From: Mallotus nudiflorus
Lineage: Eukaryota; Streptophyta; Magnoliopsida; Malpighiales; Euphorbiaceae
Assembly: GCA_947683625.1 (NCBI GenBank)
Contig: CANTUR010000609.1
Location: 1 to 64,000 of the forward strand
Length of the DNA stretch: 64,000 nt
Direction of reading: 5' to 3'
The notes beneath the pieces were generated by a model. It was given only the letters and a program-made list of their open reading frames with translations, was not told the DNA's origin and ran no database searches. Shown here piece after piece: positions 24,051 through 33,689 of this stretch (position 1 is its first letter; the number at the start of each line of letters is the position of its first letter). A program made the translations under genes and the position numbers.

Positions 24051-24935
24051 GTGAGTTACTATATTATATATATATGCTTAGGACGCATGATTTAGAAAAT
24101 GCATGTTTTATTTTGACTAAATATGCATAAATAATATGATTTATATTCAAGTATATTTTTGGTATATAATAAATTATATACATGTTTTGTTAATAAAATA
24201 TATTTAAAATGTTTTTAAATATATTTTTAGTTTAATTCATGATTTGATTGAATTTATTTGACGTATATATACTCAAAATATACCTGGTTTATGTTTGGTA
24301 TATTTTCGGTATATATATGGTTTATATTGTTGATTTATTTAAATTCATGCATCATGTAATTGTGAATGAATGTTTTATTATTTATTACTGAAGGATATCA
24401 ATAGAACGTGCTACCTAGTGGGCAGCACTAGGACCGAGTACGTACCGGTACGCCTATAGTATTTAGGCTTTATTACTGACTATTTGTGGATATCGATTTG
24501 ATTATGATTATTGATATATGTGAGATGTGGTTTGTGGGTGTGATTGCTGGAGCTCGGTTGACCAAGTGTCTCGGGGCCAATCACACTGGCAGTCAGACTG
24601 CTGGAGCTCGGTTGACTTAGTGTCTCGGGGCCAGTCTACTGTCCATATGGATTAAGTGGATATATTTGGAATTAGTGAGCCTGTATGGCTAGAGTGTTGT
24701 TTAACACTATTTTTCTGAGGTTGCGATATTCTAGGGTTCTATGTGATCCTTCATAAAAGTTGATTTTCAGACAAAATATATAAAATGATTTTTCTGCATC
24801 TGTATGAACTTGCCTGTATATATACATATTACTCATATACTGTTGACTGTATGCATTATCACTTAGAGTGTATGTATATATACTATAGTAATTCACTCAG
24901 TGAGGTCTGACTCCCCTCCGTTGACTATTTTTCAG
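24051..24935 (+). other. Candidate leader intron 2 in the LTR
   Basis: Starts GCATTAG/GTGAGT and ends GACTATTTTTCAG/GAG, 885 bp. It contains two copies of a CTCGGTTGA...TCTCGGGG motif at about 24541-24640. Boundaries are conserved in all family-A copies, and family B has GTAAGT and TTTTTTCAG at the same places. Confidence 0.45.
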
Positions 24936-25004
24936 GAGAGTCAACTTCCTCAGACCTCAGTAGCAGGTCGATACGCCGGATTTCTTCCGCCCCGGCTTCT
25001 TTAT
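24936..25004 (+). other. Candidate leader exon 3 (69 bp)
   Basis: GC-rich island between CAG and a weak donor GTAAAT. It is exactly 69 bp in the family-A LTRs checked (including 10665-10733 and 42985-43053). The family-B equivalent is 73 bp (37712-37784) with a better donor, GTAAGT. Confidence 0.4.
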
Positions 25005-25275
25005 GTAAATTGTCTACTTGAGTCTTATTTATTTTATCTAGACACTGCAGTAGCTGTAAATTACAGTATTGGATTTTATGTACTTTATTTTAAAGAGATG
25101 TATTATGTTAAAACTGGATTTGTATAAGATTATACATTTATGAGATTATATATACGATGTGATGAGTTTTGAATTATATCCAGTTGTTATGGATGATATT
25201 GTAATATTTATGATTTTATTTTCCGCTGCATATTATATTTTTATGGTTATTATTGCATATTTATTTTATTTTTAG
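25005..25275 (+). other. Candidate leader intron 3 in the LTR
   Basis: Starts ATGTAAATT and ends TTTTATTTTTAG/GCTTGC, 271 bp. The acceptor is strong and conserved in family B as TTTTCCTTTAG/GCTTAC. The donor is weak in family A. Confidence 0.35.
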
Positions 25276-25326
25276 GCTTGCTACGGGTTCCGGATTCGAA
25301 AGAATTCCCGTTCCCTAGCGCCGGTC

Positions 25327-27309
25327 ATGACTCCTGTTTTGGGTCGTGACAAAGTTGGTATCAGAGCGAAGTTCGTTTCAGAGTGGAGTTCTGTGTCAGG
25401 GCTTAGTTTTGTGAGTTGTGGCCCTAGTTTTAAAGTTGTGTTTTCTGTTGGACTACTGCAGTGTATTGGTTCGAGTAGTCAGCAGCGAGGTTCGACTCAG
25501 CAGAGTCAGAGACAGCAGCAGCGAGTGCATCGGAGCAGTAGACATGGTCGTGGAGGTCAGCGTAGATCGTTCAGATTTGGGTCAGGTGCTTCGAGCAGCA
25601 GCAGTGGTCGTAGTTCTGGATCAGCGACCAGTGTTTGTCAGACTTGTGGTAGAGTCCATCAGGGACCGTGTTATCTGACACCGTTGACATGCTTCAGATG
25701 CGGACAGACAGGACATTTTGCCAGATCATGTCCTTACCCCGGATATCAGCAGCAGCAGATTCCGCGATTCCCACAGCAGTCGATTGCTAGTGCTGCACCT
25801 ATGCCATTTCAGTTACCACCAGCTCAGCATCAGAGTTCTACTCAGTTTGTTCCACAGCAGAGTCGTGGTAGAGGTACTAGAGGAGGTGCCAGAGGCGTTG
25901 GCCAGGCTTCTACCAGTCAGCAGGGAGGTCGAGGCCAGGCCAGAGTTTTTCATCTGACTCAGCAGGATGCTCAGGCATCTAATGCAGTCGTGGCAGGTAT
26001 TCTTTCTGTTTGTTACCTGGATGCTTTGGTTTTGTTTGATCCGGGTGCCACGCATTCGTTTGTTTCTCCTATTTTTGCTTCTAAATCTTGTTGGCAAGCT
26101 TCGAGGATGGCTTTTCCTTTGTCTGTTGCCACTCCTCTGAGTGATTCTTTGGACGCCGATATTGTTCTTTCTGGTTGTCCAGTTCTCGTGGGAGATAGAG
26201 AATTACCCGTTGATTTGATTTTGTTGGATGTGATGGAGTTTGATGTTATTTTAGGAATGGATTGGTTGTCTCAGCATTATGCCGTGGTTGATTGCAGGAA
26301 TAAGGAGGTGACTTTTAGAATTCCTGGTGAAGAAGATTTTAAGTTTGTTGGTGACAGGAGTTCAGCACCTCAGAATCTTATTTCTGTTATTTCAGCTAGG
26401 AAGTTGTTGAAGAAAGGTTGTCAGGGGTTTTTGGCATTGGTTAGGGATACGTCAGTGGAGAAGTTGTCACTCACAGATGTTCCTGTTGCTTGTGAGTTTC
26501 CTGATGTTTTTCCCGAGGAGTTGCCAGGTTTACCACCTCATAGAGAGATTGAGTTCTGTATTGATGTGGTTCCAGGTATTACTCCTATATCTATGACACC
26601 CTATCGTATGGCTCCTGCAGAGTTGAGAGAGTTGAAGGAGCAATTGCAAGAGTTGTTGGATAAGGGTTTTATCAGACCTAGTGTTTCTCCTTGGGGTGCA
26701 CCAGTCTTGTTTGTGAAGAAGAAGGATGGTACCCTGAGACTGTGCATTGACTACAGAGAGTTGAATAAGGTGACAGTGAAGAACAAGTATCCTCTCCCGA
26801 GGATAGATGATTTGTTTGATCAGCTCCAGGGTGCACAATTCTTTTCTAAGGTTGACTTGAGGTCGGGTTATCATCAGCTGCGGATCAGTGAAGCTGATAT
26901 TCCTAAGACAGCTTTCCGCACTCGATATGGCCATTATGAGTTTCTGGTGATGTCTTTTGGTTTGACTAATGCACCAGCAGCTTTTATGGACCTGATGAAC
27001 AGAGTATTCCGACCGTATGTGGATCAGTTTGTAGTAGTCTTCATTGATGATATACTCGTATATTCGAGGAGTATGGAAGAGCATGTATATCATTTGAGGA
27101 TTGTACTACAGACACTGAGAGATCATCAGCTTTATGCTAAATTCTCGAAGTGTGATTTCTGGATGGAGAGTGTTTCTTTTCTTGGACACGTAGTGTCTAA
27201 AGAAGGTATTCAGGTTGATCCACAGAAGGTTGAGGCAGTATCTGAGTGGCCTAGACCTACTTCAGTTACTGAGATTCGGAGTTTTCTGGGTTTAGCCGGG
27301 GTATTATAG
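25327..27309 (+). CDS. Family-A gag remnant, protease and RT (broken by frameshift)
   Basis: 660 open residues from an ATG that lies inside the LTR end. Homology to gag starts only at about 25462 (IGSSSQQ, matching the Ser-rich linker of the family-B gag), so residues 1-45 are leader sequence read through by chance. The zinc knuckle CFRCGQTGHFARSCP is near residue 122. Protease has VLFDPGATHSF near 236 (Asp-Pro-Gly rather than Asp-Ser/Thr-Gly) and VILGMDWLS. RT has LVKKKDG-type sequence (LFVKKKDGTLRLCIDYREL), YPLPRIDDLFDQLQG and FIDDILVYS near 572, so its catalytic Asp pair is intact. The frame ends at SFLGLAG because of an extra G in GGGG at 27298-27301. Capsid is missing. Confidence 0.93.
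   Translation: MTPVLGRDKVGIRAKFVSEWSSVSGLSFVSCGPSFKVVFSVGLLQCIGSSSQQRGSTQQSQRQQQRVHRSSRHGRGGQRRSFRFGSGASSSSSGRSSGSATSVCQTCGRVHQGPCYLTPLTCFRCGQTGHFARSCPYPGYQQQQIPRFPQQSIASAAPMPFQLPPAQHQSSTQFVPQQSRGRGTRGGARGVGQASTSQQGGRGQARVFHLTQQDAQASNAVVAGILSVCYLDALVLFDPGATHSFVSPIFASKSCWQASRMAFPLSVATPLSDSLDADIVLSGCPVLVGDRELPVDLILLDVMEFDVILGMDWLSQHYAVVDCRNKEVTFRIPGEEDFKFVGDRSSAPQNLISVISARKLLKKGCQGFLALVRDTSVEKLSLTDVPVACEFPDVFPEELPGLPPHREIEFCIDVVPGITPISMTPYRMAPAELRELKEQLQELLDKGFIRPSVSPWGAPVLFVKKKDGTLRLCIDYRELNKVTVKNKYPLPRIDDLFDQLQGAQFFSKVDLRSGYHQLRISEADIPKTAFRTRYGHYEFLVMSFGLTNAPAAFMDLMNRVFRPYVDQFVVVFIDDILVYSRSMEEHVYHLRIVLQTLRDHQLYAKFSKCDFWMESVSFLGHVVSKEGIQVDPQKVEAVSEWPRPTSVTEIRSFLGLAGVL
25356..25367 (+). other. 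Primer binding site, initiator tRNA-Met type (family A)
   Basis: TGGTATCAGAGC, an exact match to the usual plant initiator tRNA-Met primer site, four bases after the LTR end. Confidence 0.96.
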
Positions 27310-27316
27310 GCGGTTT

Positions 27317-29389
27317 GTGCAGGATTTTTCCAGGATAGCAGCCCCTATGACTCGCTTGACTCAGAAGAATGTTAGATTCGAGTGGTCAGAAGCTTGTGAG
27401 AATAGTTTTCAGTTGTTGAAGGAGAAGTTGACCACAGCGCCAGTATTAGCTTTGCCTAATAGTGTGGATAAGTTCACAGTTTACTGTGATGCCTCTAGAA
27501 TTGGTCTTGGTTGTGTGTTGATGCAGAATGGAAGGGTGATAGCCTATGCTTCGAGGCAGTTGAAGAAGCATGAGCAGAACTATCCCACACATGATCTTGA
27601 GATGGCTGCAGTGATCTTTGCTTTGAAGATTTGGAGACATTATCTGTACGGGGTGACTTGTGAGATATTTACTGATCACAAGAGCCTTAAGTACATTTTC
27701 CAGCAGCAAGATTTGAATTTGAGGCAGAGAAGATGGTTGGAACTGTTGAAGGATTATGATTGCGAGATTCTTTACCATCCGGGTAAAGCTAATGTGGTAG
27801 CAGATGCCTTGAGTAGGAAGTCCTCAGGTAGTCTTGCTCACATCGGTGTGGAGAGGAGACCATTGATCCAGGAATTGCATCTGATGGTGGATCAAGGTCT
27901 GATGATGAAGATCAGTAGATCAGGTGGACTGTTAGCTCAGTTTAAAGTACGATCTGTACTGAGGGATAGGATTAAAGCAGCTCAGAGCCGAGATCCTATT
28001 CTGGAAGAGCTTGCAGAGAATGTCAGAGCAGGGAAGTTCACTGATTTCACACTCGATGATGATGGTGTGTTGTGGATCAGTGGTAGATTGTGTGTTCCTG
28101 ATGTGGATGATTTGAGAGAAGAGATCCTAGAGGAAGCACATTCTACAGCCTACAGCGTTCATCCTGGTGTTACTAAGATGTACCACAGTATCAGAGATTT
28201 ATACTGGTGGGATGGATTGAAGAAGGATGTTGCTGATTATGTTGCTAAGTGCTTGACGTGTCAGCAAGTGAAAGCCGAACATCAGAAGCCTTCTGGGAAG
28301 CTTCAGCCTCTTCCTATTCCTGAGTGGAAGTGGGAAAGGATAGCTATGGATTTTGTAGATGGTTTACCTCGTTCGAAGGATGGATACGATTCCATCTGGG
28401 TGATTGTAGACAGATTGACGAAGTCTGCACATTTCTTGCCTGTGAAAGCCACATATTCAGTTGCTAGATTGGCGAAGTTGTATGTGAAGCATATTGTATG
28501 CCTTCATGGAGTACCTGTGTCCATTGTGTCAGATAGAGGTTCAGTGTTTACTTCTCGTTTCTGGCAGAAGTTGCAAGAAGCGATGGGCACTAGGTTGGAT
28601 TTCAGTACTGCTTTTCATCCTCAGACAGATGGCCAGTCTGAGAGGACGATCCAGACACTGGAAGATATGTTGAGGATGTGTGTCTTGGATTTGGGAGGTA
28701 GCTGGGATGATCATTTGTCGCTTGTTGAGTTTGCATATAATAACAGCTACCATAGCAGTATTGGCATGGCACCATATGAGGCGTTGTATGGAAGGAAGTG
28801 TAGATCCCCGTTGAGTTGGGATGAGATCGGTGAGAGAGCTTTGACTGGACCAGAGATGGTTCAGGATGCTGCAGAGAAAGTCGTCGTGATCAAGCGGAGA
28901 TTAGAGACCGCAGTTAGCAGACAGAAGAGTTATGCGGATCCTAGGCGCAGAGATGTGGAGTTTCAGGTTGGAGATTTCGTTTTTCTGAAAGTATCTCCGA
29001 TGAAGGGTGTGATGAGATTTGGTAGGAAGGGTAAGTTAGCACCGAGATATATTGGACCGTTTGAGATTCTGGAGAGAATTGGCACTGTTGCATATCGGTT
29101 GGATTTGCCTCCGAGTATGTCGCAGGTGCATCCAGTATTTCATATCTCGATGTTGAGGAAGTATATCTCAGATCCTTCACATGTGTTGCAACCTGACAGT
29201 GTGGAAGTGAGTGAAGATTTGATGTTTGTGGAAGAACCTGTGGCGATCGTTGATTTTCAAGTTCGACAGTTGCGATCGAAGCAGATTCCGATGGTCAAGG
29301 TTTTGTGGCGTAGCGACAGAGTTGAAGAGCATACGTGGGAGACTGAAGCTGAGATGCGAGCTTCTTACCCGTATCTCTTTCCTTCCTGA
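27317..29389 (+). CDS. Family-A RNase H, integrase and chromodomain
   Basis: 690 open residues continuing the RT frame after the frameshift. There is no natural start codon here, since it is the second half of a Gag-Pol. RNase H carries VYCDASRIGLG (catalytic Asp near residue 58) and TDHKSLKYIF. The integrase zinc region spans about 275-320 (HPGVTKMYH ... CLTCQQ). The catalytic core has Asp in MDFVDGLP (345), Asp in VSDRG (406) and Glu in SERTIQ (442), giving 35 residues between the last two. The C-terminus has HPVFHISMLRKYISDPSH and then a chromodomain-like tail at 635-685 (KVLWRSDRVEEHTWE). Ends TGA at 29387-29389. All visible catalytic residues are present. Confidence 0.95.
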   Translation: MQDFSRIAAPMTRLTQKNVRFEWSEACENSFQLLKEKLTTAPVLALPNSVDKFTVYCDASRIGLGCVLMQNGRVIAYASRQLKKHEQNYPTHDLEMAAVIFALKIWRHYLYGVTCEIFTDHKSLKYIFQQQDLNLRQRRWLELLKDYDCEILYHPGKANVVADALSRKSSGSLAHIGVERRPLIQELHLMVDQGLMMKISRSGGLLAQFKVRSVLRDRIKAAQSRDPILEELAENVRAGKFTDFTLDDDGVLWISGRLCVPDVDDLREEILEEAHSTAYSVHPGVTKMYHSIRDLYWWDGLKKDVADYVAKCLTCQQVKAEHQKPSGKLQPLPIPEWKWERIAMDFVDGLPRSKDGYDSIWVIVDRLTKSAHFLPVKATYSVARLAKLYVKHIVCLHGVPVSIVSDRGSVFTSRFWQKLQEAMGTRLDFSTAFHPQTDGQSERTIQTLEDMLRMCVLDLGGSWDDHLSLVEFAYNNSYHSSIGMAPYEALYGRKCRSPLSWDEIGERALTGPEMVQDAAEKVVVIKRRLETAVSRQKSYADPRRRDVEFQVGDFVFLKVSPMKGVMRFGRKGKLAPRYIGPFEILERIGTVAYRLDLPPSMSQVHPVFHISMLRKYISDPSHVLQPDSVEVSEDLMFVEEPVAIVDFQVRQLRSKQIPMVKVLWRSDRVEEHTWETEAEMRASYPYLFPS

Positions 29390-29430
29390 TTCTGTAATCT
29401 TGTTTTTAGAATTCGGGGACGAATTCCTGT

Positions 29431-29443
29431 AAGGGGGGAAGAC
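29431..29443 (+). other. Polypurine tract of family-A element
   Basis: AAGGGGGGAAGAC directly before the 3' LTR, after GGGGACGAATTCCTGT. Plus-strand DNA priming site. Confidence 0.93.
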
Positions 29444-32400
29444 TGTAATATCCCGTAATTTTAAAAATATTTTTACACTGTACCGGGATATGCAGTGTCA
29501 GTGATTTTTGTATTTTATACGATATTTTTATGAGTTGATATGTATTTTAAACCTATTTTAATTACTGTCTATTATTTTCAGTATTTTACGTAAAATTTTC
29601 CCGGGACTTTCATTTTCGGGGAAATTTCCACGTAAACAATGTATTATTAATTATTTTAAATGTATTTACGGGTTTGCATGAACTCATACATATTTTTAAA
29701 TTATTAAATAAAGCCTGTGTGTGTATATTTAATTAGGGTTTATTATTACCCTAATATTTTATTATTTATTTATTATTATTTGATTATTTTATTTATTATT
29801 AAATTATTAAAATTTATTATTTTTTTCTTTTTTCTTTTTTTTTTCTTTTTCTTTTCCTTTTTCTTTCTTTTTCTTTTCTTTTCTCTTTCCTTTTCTTTCT
29901 TTTTCTTTTTCTTCTTCTTCTTCTTTCTTCTCCCCGTGGGTGCCGCCGGACCACCATTTTTGTCACCGTGGTTTCTCCCTCCTCCGGCCACCGTTTTCGA
30001 CACCGCCGGTCTCTATCTTCTCCTTGAGCTCCGGTGAGTGTTATTCTAGCTTTTGTTTGAGCTAAAACGGTCTAGAATTGCTTAGGTTTTGAGTTGAATA
30101 TTTCGGCCACTTTTGGTTTTCGATTTTTTTTTGAGCTTCAATTTGGATGATTCATGGAAACTTCCTTCACAAATGTTGTTCCTGGTAGTTTAATCTTCAT
30201 GTATGAATTTTTGTAGAATTTTTGGAGATTGTTTGGATTTTTGGGTATTTTTGAATATTTTAATATTATTTTCGAATTTTCGGAAATTAATTATTTAAAT
30301 TATGAAATTGGAGTTTATGGTTGAATTAGGTGTTGAAATGAATTATAGGAATTTATTTGGAATTTTTATGAATTTCTAAGTATTTATTGTTAATTATTGA
30401 AGTTTATGTGATTTTGTAAAATTAAGTTAATTGTGTTTTAAATTGAATTTAATTGGTTAATTGAGTTTAAATATTGATATTATTGATAAATATGTTGAGA
30501 AAATTAATTTTGGATAATTGTATGATTTTTGGTGAATTTTTGAAGTAAATTAGGTATATATGTATATATAGGGGTATTTTGGTAATTTTACCCTAAATTG
30601 TCTAAAAATGTAATTTAATTGGTTTTAATATTTATTTAAGGTATAAAAATGATTTCTACAAAATATTTGGTATTTTTAACTAATTAAAACTATTTTTCGT
30701 GAATTATTTTCAATTATATATATAATATACGGTTTTTCAAATAAAATGAGTTTTAATCGATTTTTATAGTGTTTCAAGGTCAATTATGTAATTTTTATTT
30801 ATAAAATGTATTTTTATGATTTAAGGATATTTTTGGTATATTTGAATATATTTTCTGTGTTTGTGGACCCCGGTCGACAGATTGTAGTCTGGAGTCCGAC
30901 CGAGGGGTTGTGATTGTTTATGGTGTTATTTTTGAAGTGTATTTTCTTTGCAGGGTCGGCTCTACTCTTTTGAGTAGAGAGATGTCCGTTTTACAGGGGA
31001 GGTTCTGCCGGATTTCCGGTAGAATTCTCGTAAAACGTGATATCCAGTCGAACCCTAATTTCCAATTCTGTATTTTAATACTCTAGATTTAATTCTAGGA
31101 TTTCTGTTAGGGTTATTCTGATGTCGAGTAATTATTTCTTGTTTAGTTGCGCCGAGACCGAGGGTTAGTGGACCAGGCCCGTCGGACCTGTCTCGTGGAG
31201 CGCATTAGGTGAGTTACTATATTATATATATATGCTTAGGACGCATGATTTAGAAAATGCATGTTTTATTTTGACTAAATATGCATAAATAATATGATTT
31301 ATATTCAAGTATATTTTTGGTATATAATAAATTATATACATGTTTTGTTAATAAAATATATTTAAAATGTTTTTAAATATATTTTTAGTTTAATTCATGA
31401 TTTGATTGAATTTATTTGACGTATATATACTCAAAATATACCTGGTTTATGTTTGGTATATTTTCGGTATATATATGGTTTATATTGTTGATTTATTTAA
31501 ATTCATGCATCATGTAATTGTGAATGAATGTTTTATTATTTATTACTGAAGGATATCAATAGAACGTGCTACCTAGTGGGCAGCACTAGGACCGAGTACG
31601 TACCGGTACGCCTATAGTATTTAGGCTTTATTACTGACTATTTGTGGATATCGATTTGATTATGATTATTGATATATGTGAGATGTGGTTTGTGGGTGTG
31701 ATTGCTGGAGCTCGGTTGACCAAGTGTCTCGGGGCCAATCACACTGGCAGTCAGACTGCTGGAGCTCGGTTGACTTAGTGTCTCGGGGCCAGTCTACTGT
31801 CCATATGGATTAAGTGGATATATTTGGAATTAGTGAGCCTGTATGGCTAGAGTGTTGTTTAACACTATTTTTCTGAGGTTGCGATATTCTAGGGTTCTAT
31901 GTGATCCTTCATAAAAGTTGATTTTCAGACAAAATATATAAAATGATTTTTCTGCATCTGTATGAACTTGCCTGTATATATACATATTACTCATATACTG
32001 TTGACTGTATGCATTATCACTTAGAGTGTATGTATATATACTATAGTAATTCACTCAGTGAGGTCTGACTCCCCTCCGTTGACTATTTTTCAGGAGAGTC
32101 AACTTCCTCAGACCTCAGTAGCAGGTCGATACGCCGGATTTCTTCCGCCCCGGCTTCTTTATGTAAATTGTCTACTTGAGTCTTATTTATTTTATCTAGA
32201 CACTGCAGTAGCTGTAAATTACAGTATTGGATTTTATGTACTTTATTTTAAAGAGATGTATTATGTTAAAACTGGATTTGTATAAGATTATACATTTATG
32301 AGATTATATATACGATGTGATGAGTTTTGAATTATATCCAGTTGTTATGGATGATATTGTAATATTTATGATTTTATTTTCCGCTGCATATTATATTTTT

Positions 32401-32509
32401 ATGGTTATTATTGCATATTTATTTTATTTTTAGGCTTGCTACGGGTTCCGGATTCGAAAGAATTCCCGTTCCCTAGCGCCGGTCATGACTCCTGTTTTGG
32501 GTCGTGACA
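29444..32509 (+). repeat. 3' LTR of the young family-A element
   Basis: 3066 bp, near-identical copy of 22287-25351. Candidate splice sites fall at 30034, 30953, 31209, 32093, 32163 and 32433, matching the 5' LTR. Confidence 0.97.
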
Positions 32510-32946
32510 GAAAATCTATTTCATATTTTAATTAGGTTAAATTTTATTTTATCTCTAATAAAAATTAAATTAACTAAAATATAGGAATTTAATTGAAAGA
32601 ATGTTTCCTATTTTATTTAGGTTAACTTTTATCTTATTTTTAACAAAAATTCTAATTTAATTGAAAGTATATTTTCTAATATAATTAGGTTAACTTGAGA
32701 AAAACTAATTATAAGAAATATTGAAGTAATATTATATAATTATTCAAATAAAATATTTATAAAAATTGTAATAAATTATAACTATATTAAGTTAATATCA
32801 AATTGTTATATAAAAAAATAACACTATTATTATTTTTAAAAATTTTATGTAATAATAAAAATAATAATATGTTTAATTATTTATTTACTATATATTACAA
32901 GTTAAATAAATTTTTTACTCACATATAAAATATATGGTTGTTTACT

Positions 32947-33028
<82 letters not shown>

Positions 33029-33029
33029 T
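32510..33029. repeat. Right part of AT-rich repeat unit, copy 1
   Basis: Continues the unit split by the family-A element. It holds about two to three copies of the AATTAGGTTAA unit, then a block (about 32695-32945) that matches 34890-35165. It ends in GT and TA microsatellites (32948-33026). Confidence 0.75.
32960..33026. repeat. TA microsatellite
   Basis: About 33 TA units after a short GT run, at the right edge of repeat copy 1. Confidence 0.95.
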
Positions 33030-33617
33030 GGTAGTAGTCATTTATTAAAAAAATTTTAAAAACAATATTATTGGTATTACATTTTTGTAGTTTTTCATGA
33101 ATAACCTTTATTCTCCACTTAAGATGACATAACTACCCTTTCTAGATAAAAAAAAAAATGTACTTAGATTCTGGCCGTTTAGCATTACCTTTACATTAAT
33201 ACTTCACAAGCTAAAATTTTATGTGAAAATTAAAATTAAAGTTTTTAAATTTATTTGAAAATCGGTAAAACTAAAACTTGAGAATACTGAAATTTTATAT
33301 TTATTAAAAAAATTTTGAATAACTGTAAAATTCGTTTTATAAGTATCTAAAGTAAATTTTATAAATAGAATTAAATTCTTCAAATAAAATTGGATATAAT
33401 TTATGAAGTTAAAAAAGGAAATTAAAGCAAAAGTCAATTAATAATTAACCAAAATTTATGATGTAACATATCATTTTTCCTATTCATAATTAATCAAAAC
33501 TAATTTGGTAACGATTGAATTAAGTTTGAATTCAAATTCCTCGACTTGATTGACCGATCATATTCCAATTTCACAATTCTTAATTTACTCGAAAGTCTCA
33601 TAATTCTAACAAACTTT

Positions 33618-33620
<3 letters not shown>
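33030..33620. other. AT-rich spacer, nothing recognised
   Basis: Lies between the two AT-rich repeat copies. A minus-strand frame at 33219-33437 is Phe/Ile/Asn-rich and resembles no family. Confidence 0.5.

Positions 33621-33621
<1 letters not shown>

Positions 33622-33680
<59 letters not shown>
33622..33680. repeat. TA microsatellite
   Basis: About 29 TA units at the left edge of repeat copy 2. Confidence 0.95.
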
Positions 33681-33682
<2 letters not shown>

Positions 33683-33689
33683 GTGTTAA

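Larger units (their letters stand above)
22287..25351 (+). repeat. 5' LTR of the young family-A element
   Basis: 3065 bp, TGTAATATCCCG to GGTCGTGACA. It alternates GC-rich islands (22778-22875, 23796-24050, 24936-25004, 25276-25351) with AT-rich spacers bounded by donor-like and acceptor-like sites. It also carries a pyrimidine-rich tract, a hairpin cluster and a duplicated CTCGGTTGA motif. Confidence 0.97.
22287..32509 (+). mobile_element. Young family-A Ty3/gypsy element (Tekay/Del-like chromovirus), gag-deleted
   Basis: A 10.2 kb element with LTRs at 22287-25351 and 29444-32509, GAAAA target duplications at 22282-22286 and 32510-32514, an exact tRNA-Met primer site at 25356-25367 and a polypurine tract at 29431-29443. 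Line-by-line comparison of the LTRs showed one substitution (22832 versus 29990 region) and one C insertion (near 29935), so insertion was very recent. The internal region is only 4.1 kb: most of gag before the zinc knuckle is missing. Pol is complete apart from one G insertion in RT. It would need Gag, and unbroken Pol, supplied by another copy. Confidence 0.97.

Noticed and set aside
26530..27093. Minus-strand 187-residue open frame
   Set aside because: Antisense shadow of the RT coding region. The plus strand carries clear RT motifs.
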